From positions 1 through 5,920 of the forward strand of contig JAGGUS010000031.1 in the NCBI GenBank assembly GCA_021158375.1: a stretch of DNA of 5,920 bases, written 5' to 3'. Shown in pieces: positions 1 through 4,259 of the stretch; position 1 is the stretch's first letter, and every line of letters starts with the position of its first letter. The position numbers and the translations under genes are program-made. This DNA comes from Thermoprotei archaeon (GTDB lineage Archaea > Thermoproteota > Thermoprotei > QMSL01 > B3-G16). The notes under the pieces are model-generated. The model was not told the DNA's origin and ran no database searches. It saw only the letters and a program-made list of their open reading frames with translations.

Positions 1-54
1 CAAAAATTTGTAAGAGATTAAATTTGTGTATCGGAAACGTGAATTATAATGAGT

Positions 55-68
55 AAAATTTATTATCA
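55..68 (+). promoter_or_regulatory. Putative archaeal TATA promoter of the V4R gene
   Basis: An A/T-rich box with a TTTATTAT core (59-66) follows a purine-rich stretch that could serve as BRE. A start about 25 bases downstream would fall near 85-90, giving a short leader that just includes the Shine-Dalgarno site at 101-107. Another A/T box lies at 17-25, so the exact promoter is uncertain. Confidence 0.4.
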
Positions 69-100
69 TATGCGAACACTTTTACTATGAGGGCAAATAG

Positions 101-107
101 AGGAGGT
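101..107 (+). promoter_or_regulatory. Strong Shine-Dalgarno site that fixes a GTG start
   Basis: AGGAGGT is complementary to the 3' end of 16S rRNA and ends 7 bases before the GTG at 115. It supports this non-ATG start; no ATG in the same frame nearby has a comparable site. Confidence 0.75.
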
Positions 108-114
108 AATCATT

Positions 115-939
115 GTGGCTAAGCTTGAGGTCATCAACGCTGATGTATCATATGAGCTTGGGCGATTCGTATTCCTGTCTAGTAGGGAGATTCACGCATT
201 TCACATACGAGTAAGTCCCGAAGCACTCCTAATTCCTGGTATATTAGTTAGAATATTGCAAATCTTCTCATCTAAAGCTATTCCATTAGTACATATAAAG
301 TTATCTAGAACTGCCATCAATTATCCTATCGATATTCTAATCTTTGCAGATTTCACTAATAAGAAGCAATTACTCAACAATGTAATGCGCGAATTAAAGG
401 AATTGGACATGATTCAGCATGTTGAATATATAGCCCCAATATTTAGAGGCTTTGTTGCATATAATGGACTATTCCCTTTAACAATATTCAATGAACGAGC
501 GATAATCCTAAGGAAACCCTTGTATGAGGCATTCATTAAATTACTAAGAGATGAGCTTGGTAGTGGCTATACTGCATGGCTCTATCAATTAGGTACAGAA
601 ATGGGTAAAAACGCATATAAGAGCCATAGGGAAATCATTCAAAGTGATGATCCAGATAAAATGGTTAGATTCGCAGAGGCTCTTTTTGCACAAATAGGTT
701 TTGGAAAACTGAGAGTGAGGAGCTTAGACATTAAAGGTAAGAGAGCTCTAGTTAGGGTCTACAACTCCTTTGAATGTGAGCTTTTTAGGGGTTCTAATGA
801 ACCGTCAAGTTACTTAATAAAGGGTATGCTAAAGGGATGGTTTAGTAGTCTATTTAAAGCTAATATTAAGATCAGTGAAATTAAATGTATTGCCAAGGGA
901 GATCCGTATTGTGAATTCGATATAAGGGTCGAGGATTAA
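115..939 (+). CDS. ACT-like / V4R domain protein, putative small-ligand sensor or regulator
   Basis: This 274-residue soluble protein has two parts. Residues about 35-110 resemble an ACT ligand-binding fold: a PGILVRILQIF start, then a strand ending IDILIFADFT and a helix rich in Leu/Glu. Residues about 137-272 form a V4R (4-vinyl reductase) domain, recognised by the GYTAWLYQLGTEMG helix, the FECELFRG segment and the C-terminal KGDPYCEFDI motif. Cysteines 221, 258 and 266 are the expected conserved ones. A further Cys that many V4R domains carry about ten residues after the first appears to be Ser here (SSYLIKG). V4R domains bind small hydrophobic ligands or metals and in archaea are often joined to regulatory domains. 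There is no DNA-binding helix-turn-helix or enzymatic domain, so a sensor role is inferred and the ligand is unknown. It uses a GTG start behind a strong Shine-Dalgarno site and seems to be monocistronic, convergent with the next gene. Confidence 0.85.
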   Translation: MAKLEVINADVSYELGRFVFLSSREIHAFHIRVSPEALLIPGILVRILQIFSSKAIPLVHIKLSRTAINYPIDILIFADFTNKKQLLNNVMRELKELDMIQHVEYIAPIFRGFVAYNGLFPLTIFNERAIILRKPLYEAFIKLLRDELGSGYTAWLYQLGTEMGKNAYKSHREIIQSDDPDKMVRFAEALFAQIGFGKLRVRSLDIKGKRALVRVYNSFECELFRGSNEPSSYLIKGMLKGWFSSLFKANIKISEIKCIAKGDPYCEFDIRVED

Positions 940-988
940 AAATATGCACGCTGTTTACAATTCGATATATTGTAATGCAAGACTTCGC

Positions 989-1017
989 TTATTTCCTTTC
1001 TAGGTTCTTTCTGTTTA
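989..1017 (+). terminator. Possible T-rich terminator after the V4R gene
   Basis: About 50 bases after the stop codon the plus strand becomes pyrimidine-rich, with repeated TTT runs (TTATTTCC, TTCTTT, CTGTTT). Archaeal RNA polymerase stops at such U-runs without a hairpin, and no hairpin is evident. The assignment rests on base composition and position only. Confidence 0.3.
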
Positions 1018-1049
1018 CCCTCAGTGGGTACTCTATATAATTGCTAAGA

Positions 1050-1107
1050 GATCAGCCCTTACAAGCTTAATCATCGCTATGCTCATCCAGCCTGGTCTCA
1101 TCACTAA
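1050..1107 (-). ncRNA. Candidate C/D box guide sRNA (copy 1, between convergent genes)
   Basis: On the minus strand there is a perfect C box GTGATGA (1098-1104), then an 11-base guide GACCAGGCTGG, a degenerate D' box ATGA (1083-1086), 5 bases, a C' box GCGATGA with one mismatch (1071-1077), a 15-base guide region and a perfect D box CTGA (1052-1055). The spacing (42 bases between C and D) and total size fit archaeal C/D sRNAs, which guide fibrillarin-dependent 2'-O-methylation with Nop5 and L7Ae. A TATA-like CTTAAATT on the same strand, centred near 1133, lies about 26 bases upstream of the expected 5' end and overlaps the stop codon of the upstream hydrolase gene. The weak D' box and the longish second guide lower confidence, and there is no clear terminal stem. 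Confidence 0.42.
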
Positions 1108-1133
1108 GGTTATTAGTTGTACAATTATTGAAT

Positions 1134-2375
1134 TTAAGGTCTGCTTTTTATTTCCTCTACAAATTCCTTTACACCTCTAGCTAATAACTTCATTGCTATT
1201 ATTATCGCTTCTGTAGTAAACGTTATCATTGTTATTACAAAGGTTAGAATCGAAGAATAATATCCCCAATCTGGGGTTGAGAGTACGACATAGCTATCTA
1301 CTATGGTCTTGCCATGAGGTGTTAATCCCTGATGTATTATCAAAGGTATTATCCTCCTGTTTATTGTGACAACACCAATAAGCATTAGAAAGGCGATGAA
1401 CTTAAGGATCATAGCTAAAGGAGCTCCCTTATCCTGCAAAAGAGCTCTTATTACTATAGCTAGTAGCATAATTACTATGAATGATTTTATATAGCTCATT
1501 ATGAAGGATATGCTTCTTAATTTGAGGCTCTTTACGAAAGGATCATTTGAAGTATAGGCTATATGGTCTACATATAGTAGCACACTTCCTACAGCTTGAT
1601 TGTCTTTGCTAACATCTAATCTCCAGAAGGGCTCCGTAAACATAAGAAGGCTCATTAATATAACGAGTATGTCTAAAGCTAGCCACAAGTATTGTATCTT
1701 ACTTCCTTTTCTTGTGAACTTCCTAGCTTTCGATTTTATTATAGTTGTGAAACTCCTATGTTCTGAAACAGGCTTCATAGATCCCATCAAGCTCCCTTTA
1801 TCGAGCTGGTTATTAGGAGGATCTGGGTCATCCTCTCTAATAAGTTTTACTGCATCTTCAAGTTTAACTATATCTGTCTTGTAAACTCTCTTCATGTAAT
1901 CTAATGCCCATCTATGCCCATCTTCATTAAACGCTTCTACACACTCTTCAGGGATTACCACTTTATATCCTCTAAAGAATGCATCTGCTGCTGTATGTAG
2001 TACGCAGACATCAGTAGATATTCCTGTTATTATTATTGTGTCTACCTTTAGTTCTCTTAGCAGTAGATCTAAATCCGTATTGAAGAAAGCACTATACCTT
2101 CTCTTCTCAACTATATAGTCCTTTTCTGTAGGCTTTAATTCGTCTATAACCTCCGCTCCTTTAGTACCCCGTATTGCATGATCTCCCCAAATTTTAAGCT
2201 CCTCATCAACTCCCGGTATGTGCGAATCATTTGCATATATAACTGGGATATTCTTCTTTCTTGCCTCACTAAGTAGTCTTCTTATGTTAGGAATTATTCT
2301 CCTAAATCTCTCTGAACTTAAGGATCCATATATGAAATCGTTAAGCATATCAATAACAAGAACAGCACATCGCAT
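1134..2375 (-). CDS. Nicotinamidase/isochorismatase-like cysteine hydrolase fused to a four-helix membrane domain
   Basis: Residues 1-180 (counted from the ATG at 2375) form a cysteine hydrolase of the nicotinamidase/isochorismatase family. The catalytic triad is Asp9 (LVIDMLNDF), Lys91 (VEKRRYSAFF) and Cys124 (STDVCVLHTAADA). Asp50, His52 and His66 match the metal ligands of archaeal nicotinamidases, so hydrolysis of nicotinamide to nicotinate (NAD salvage) is plausible, though a related amide substrate cannot be excluded. The family normally ends near 180-200 residues. Here a polar linker rich in Asp, Pro and Lys (182-228) leads into about four hydrophobic helices (228-246, 290-313, 318-339, 372-398) with an unrecognised fold and a basic C-terminus. 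The hydrolase would probably be tethered on the cytoplasmic face. The start at 2375 is preferred because GGTGAT (2379-2384) lies just before it and MRCAVLVIDM fits the family N-terminus; an in-frame ATG at 2393 would add six residues but has no Shine-Dalgarno site. A possible internal start at 1787 is discussed under findings. Confidence 0.85.
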   Translation of the reverse strand: MRCAVLVIDMLNDFIYGSLSSERFRRIIPNIRRLLSEARKKNIPVIYANDSHIPGVDEELKIWGDHAIRGTKGAEVIDELKPTEKDYIVEKRRYSAFFNTDLDLLLRELKVDTIIITGISTDVCVLHTAADAFFRGYKVVIPEECVEAFNEDGHRWALDYMKRVYKTDIVKLEDAVKLIREDDPDPPNNQLDKGSLMGSMKPVSEHRSFTTIIKSKARKFTRKGSKIQYLWLALDILVILMSLLMFTEPFWRLDVSKDNQAVGSVLLYVDHIAYTSNDPFVKSLKLRSISFIMSYIKSFIVIMLLAIVIRALLQDKGAPLAMILKFIAFLMLIGVVTINRRIIPLIIHQGLTPHGKTIVDSYVVLSTPDWGYYSSILTFVITMITFTTEAIIIAMKLLARGVKEFVEEIKSRP

Positions 2376-2397
2376 GTTATCACCTATAAGCATATTA

Positions 2398-2452
2398 TGC
2401 TCAGATAGGGAGCTCTCCTCACCTTTCAGCGATCACCTTCCTTCATCACCTT
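2398..2452 (-). ncRNA. C/D box guide sRNA in the 5' leader of the hydrolase gene (copy 2, strongest)
   Basis: All four boxes are present in order on the minus strand: C box GTGATGA (2443-2449), a 13-base guide AGGAAGGTGATCG (2430-2442), D' box CTGA (2426-2429), a 3-base spacer, C' box GTGAGGA with one mismatch (2416-2422), an 11-base guide GAGCTCCCTAT (2405-2415), and D box CTGA (2401-2404). Guide and spacer lengths are textbook for archaeal C/D sRNAs that direct 2'-O-methylation at the base pairing with the fifth guide nucleotide upstream of D or D'. A TATA box (2474-2482) predicts a 5' end within a few bases of the C box. The D box lies only 25 bases before the hydrolase start codon, so the sRNA is either processed from the mRNA leader or the gene is read from the sRNA promoter. 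A strong closing stem is not obvious. Confidence 0.72.
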
Positions 2453-2473
2453 ATTACTAATCCTACTCTAAAG

Positions 2474-2482
2474 TATTTAAAT
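2474..2482 (-). promoter_or_regulatory. TATA box for the C/D sRNA and hydrolase gene
   Basis: On the minus strand the box reads ATTTAAATA. Its centre is about 26 bases upstream of position 2452, the expected 5' end of the sRNA. No other good TATA box lies between the sRNA and the hydrolase start, so this promoter probably serves both. The TTTAAA core is palindromic, but the plus-strand gene has its own nearer box. Confidence 0.5.
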
Positions 2483-2520
2483 CTAAGTTGACAACGAAGT
2501 TCGTTCTATACAGTAGCCCA

Positions 2521-2527
2521 TATATAT
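2521..2527 (+). promoter_or_regulatory. TATA box of the four-helix membrane protein gene
   Basis: TATATAT follows AGCCCA. A start about 25 bases downstream would fall near 2549, leaving a leader of about 20 bases that holds only the Shine-Dalgarno site. Confidence 0.45.
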
Positions 2528-2554
2528 GATTTCAGAGCAATACATGAATTCTGA

Positions 2555-2561
2555 GGGAGGT
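2555..2561 (+). promoter_or_regulatory. Shine-Dalgarno site that decides between two overlapping ATGs
   Basis: GGGAGGT ends 8 bases before the ATG at 2570. An ATG at 2566 in another frame is only 4 bases away and opens a four-codon reading frame ending at 2580, so 2570 is taken as the start. Confidence 0.65.
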
Positions 2562-2569
2562 AGTTATGC

Positions 2570-3340
2570 ATGAGTACTGAGCGCATAATGGAATTAATAG
2601 AGATAAGAAATAGGACAGATAAAGTAATGAGTGCCTTGCTCTGGATAATAATCTCTATAATAACCCTTGGAGTGGGTGGAGTAGTCTTGATGTATCTTCT
2701 TATTAAGAGGCGGAATGAGCATATTAAGCGAGATAGCGAGTTAATGGATGCAATAATAGAATTTCTTGACAATGAGTCCAAAGAGCGTAACATAGATCTA
2801 AGAGACGACTTAGCCTCTCTAAGGAGGCTACGTGAAGACCATACTAAGCTGGAGCGAGGGATCAACTCTGTAGTTTGGCCCATATTGAACTTAGTGTTAT
2901 TAGGGTTGCCCATGTTCTTTGTATATTACTTGCTTAGTAGAGATCTATCAGCACACGATAGTATAAATAGAGAATATGTCCATACAATGAATGATGCATT
3001 ACTAAAAATGGATAAGGGAAGGGTTAGTGAGCCATTAACAGTTCCCAAGAGACCATCCTCATTATTCATGATCATAGGAGTGGTCTTATGGATAGTCACA
3101 TTGATTGTATGTTTTAGGACGTATCAAGGAGCTAGAATGTTGCCTGGAGGAATAGCACAAGGAGGAGGCTTGTTATGGGGAGTCCAAGTAATTCTGAGGA
3201 ATACGTCAAGCCTAGCCTTAATAATTATACTAATATTCTTCATGGCTTACTGGACGTATATAGTGATTTCAGACTATAATATCCACTTTAAGAGACAATG
3301 GGGCTGGGAAGACGATTTAGTTGATAGGCTAAGACGATAA
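2570..3340 (+). CDS. Four-helix integral membrane protein of unknown function with an internal repeat
   Basis: This 256-residue protein has no recognised catalytic motif. Hydrophobic helices lie at about 20-45, 101-123, 163-184 and 214-235, separated by charged, probably cytoplasmic stretches (46-100, 124-162). It has no cleavable signal peptide. Residues 22-65 and 100-143 align without gaps at an offset of 78 residues: Trp25/103, Leu33-Gly34/Leu111-Gly112, Tyr42/120, Leu43-Leu44/Leu121-Leu122 and His51/129 coincide. A weaker third copy surrounds Tyr230 and His239 (YNIHFKR compared with RNEHIKR). The pattern of a Trp-containing helix with TLG, then Y and a downstream H, resembles DUF4234-type small membrane proteins, which is a resemblance rather than a firm assignment. 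The gene has its own promoter, is divergent from the membrane-bound hydrolase gene and is followed after 50 bases by the GTPase gene. Confidence 0.75.
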   Translation: MSTERIMELIEIRNRTDKVMSALLWIIISIITLGVGGVVLMYLLIKRRNEHIKRDSELMDAIIEFLDNESKERNIDLRDDLASLRRLREDHTKLERGINSVVWPILNLVLLGLPMFFVYYLLSRDLSAHDSINREYVHTMNDALLKMDKGRVSEPLTVPKRPSSLFMIIGVVLWIVTLIVCFRTYQGARMLPGGIAQGGGLLWGVQVILRNTSSLALIIILIFFMAYWTYIVISDYNIHFKRQWGWEDDLVDRLRR

Positions 3341-3347
3341 CTTAGAA

Positions 3348-3362
3348 CCGTTAAGCTTAACA
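3348..3362 (+). promoter_or_regulatory. Putative promoter of the GTPase gene (leaderless or nearly so)
   Basis: A TTAAGCTTAA box follows AACCG, about 30 bases before the ATG at 3391. No Shine-Dalgarno sequence precedes that ATG and an in-frame stop (TAA, 3358-3360) rules out a longer protein. Together these suggest transcription starts at or just before the start codon, as is common in crenarchaea. Confidence 0.4.
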
Positions 3363-3390
3363 TTTTTCTAGACTTATCTTTCTTGACTAT

Positions 3391-4176
3391 ATGCCTAATT
3401 CGCGATACTGGTCTATAATTAAAAGGGTAATAAATGAAGCAGATATCGTGCTTGAAGTCTTAGATGCTAGAGACCCCTATCTAACAAGAAATAGACGTAT
3501 AGAGAAGCTTGTACTGGATAAAGGAAAACGCCTTATATTAGTCATAAATAAGGCCGATTTGGTACCTAAGGAAGTACTTGAGAAATGGAAGAGAGTATTT
3601 AGTAGGGAGTTCCCAACTATATTCATAAGTGCTCGCGATCGTCTTGGCACTAGGTATCTCTGGAGATATATAAAGATGTACGCGCCTAAATTCCCAGTGA
3701 AAGTAGCCGTTGTAGGTTATCCGAATGTAGGTAAGTCTATGATAATCAACGTGCTTAAAGGGAGGCATTCAAGTGGTACTTCACCCATTCCAGGATTCAC
3801 TAAGAGTTCTCTTAGAGTAAGGGCTTCTACTAATATAATTGTAATCGATACTCCTGGAGTTTTTCCTCCATCTGCTGATGAACAAGAATTAGTTTTATGT
3901 AGCGCTTTAAGGCCAGAAGCACTCGATGATCCAGTAGTTCCCGCCATACATTTAATTAAATTTGCTCTATCCAGGGACCCGCTTGTCTTTGAAAAAGTTT
4001 ATGGTATTACTGAAAAGGATCCCATCAAGATACTAAGCGAGATAGCACGTAAGAGAGGGCTCTACTTGAAGGGAGGACAGTTAAATGTGGAAGAAGCGGC
4101 GCGCATTATAATTAGAGATTGGCAGAGGAATAAACTAGTCTTCTTCTCAAGACCCGAAAATTACAACCTTACATAG
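3391..4176 (+). CDS. Circularly permuted GTPase, YlqF/RbgA-Nog2-Lsg1 family, ribosome assembly
   Basis: The GTPase motifs occur in permuted order: the family DARDP box (25-29), G4 NKAD (53-56), G5 ISA (79-81), G1/P-loop GYPNVGKS (109-116), G2 Thr137 in PGFT, and G3 DTPG (153-156). Order G4-G5-G1-G2-G3 defines the YlqF/YawG family. The residue after DTPG is Val, not Gln, so this is a HAS-GTPase that must activate water by another route, probably with potassium and the ribosome as in RbgA. Bacterial RbgA and eukaryotic Nog2/Lsg1 act in late assembly or export of the large ribosomal subunit, and the same role in the archaeal cytoplasm is inferred. Residues about 178-246 are helical and correspond to the C-terminal rRNA-binding domain. 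The 261-residue length is normal for compact archaeal members. All motifs are intact. Transcription is probably leaderless. Confidence 0.92.
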   Translation: MPNSRYWSIIKRVINEADIVLEVLDARDPYLTRNRRIEKLVLDKGKRLILVINKADLVPKEVLEKWKRVFSREFPTIFISARDRLGTRYLWRYIKMYAPKFPVKVAVVGYPNVGKSMIINVLKGRHSSGTSPIPGFTKSSLRVRASTNIIVIDTPGVFPPSADEQELVLCSALRPEALDDPVVPAIHLIKFALSRDPLVFEKVYGITEKDPIKILSEIARKRGLYLKGGQLNVEEAARIIIRDWQRNKLVFFSRPENYNLT

Positions 4177-4234
4177 ATCAGCCAGCAGTCCCTATCTTCA
4201 TTATTAACTCCGATTTGGTACCCTTCATCATCTA
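4176..4234 (-). ncRNA. Candidate C/D box guide sRNA (copy 3, between convergent genes)
   Basis: On the minus strand there is a perfect C box ATGATGA (4225-4231), a 12-base guide AGGGTACCAAAT, a D' box CGGA with one mismatch (4209-4212), 4 bases, a C' box ATAATGA with one mismatch (4198-4204), a 16-base guide region and a perfect D box CTGA (4178-4181). Between C and D there are 43 bases, nearly the same as in the other two candidates. Flanking TAG and CTA could form a very short closing stem. The D box abuts the GTPase stop codon on the other strand. An A/T-rich ATAAATAA near 4255-4265 could be its TATA box, but that stretch also holds the ABC gene stop codon and is A/T-rich anyway. The long second guide and degenerate inner boxes are the weak points. 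Confidence 0.45.
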
Positions 4235-4259
4235 ACATAAATCAACTATTAATTCTTAT

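Noticed and set aside
1..114. Possible sRNA or riboswitch upstream of the V4R gene
   Set aside because: The region is A/T-rich with no C/D boxes and no stable stem. The short AAATTTGT repeat near its left end looks like chance.
644..712. GTGATGA on the plus strand inside the V4R gene, a possible C box
   Set aside because: The nearest downstream CTGA is 58 bases away, there are no convincing D' or C' boxes, and the bases encode the conserved V4R protein.
1071..1104. tRNA-like D-arm string (CCAGCCTGGT) on the plus strand
   Set aside because: There is no acceptor stem, no T-loop GGTTC motif and no anticodon arm around it; it is better explained as a guide of a minus-strand sRNA.
1750..1850. 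Frameshift or lost stop joining two separate genes in the hydrolase-membrane fusion
   Set aside because: The frame is continuous with no broken-frame remnant, so the sequence gives no direct sign of error; the question is kept as a finding about an internal start.
1600..1884. Open frame on the plus strand opposite the hydrolase-membrane gene
   Set aside because: It is antisense to a gene with clear family motifs, has no Shine-Dalgarno site and resembles no known protein. The same applies to the other overlapping frames at 2218-2460, 2506-2913, 3538-3768, 3717-3947, 4754-4948 and 5422-5691.
2566..2580. Tiny reading frame ATG-CAT-GAG-TAC-TGA overlapping the start of the membrane protein gene
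   Set aside because: It is four codons long and too close to the Shine-Dalgarno site. It might be a leader peptide, but nothing supports that.
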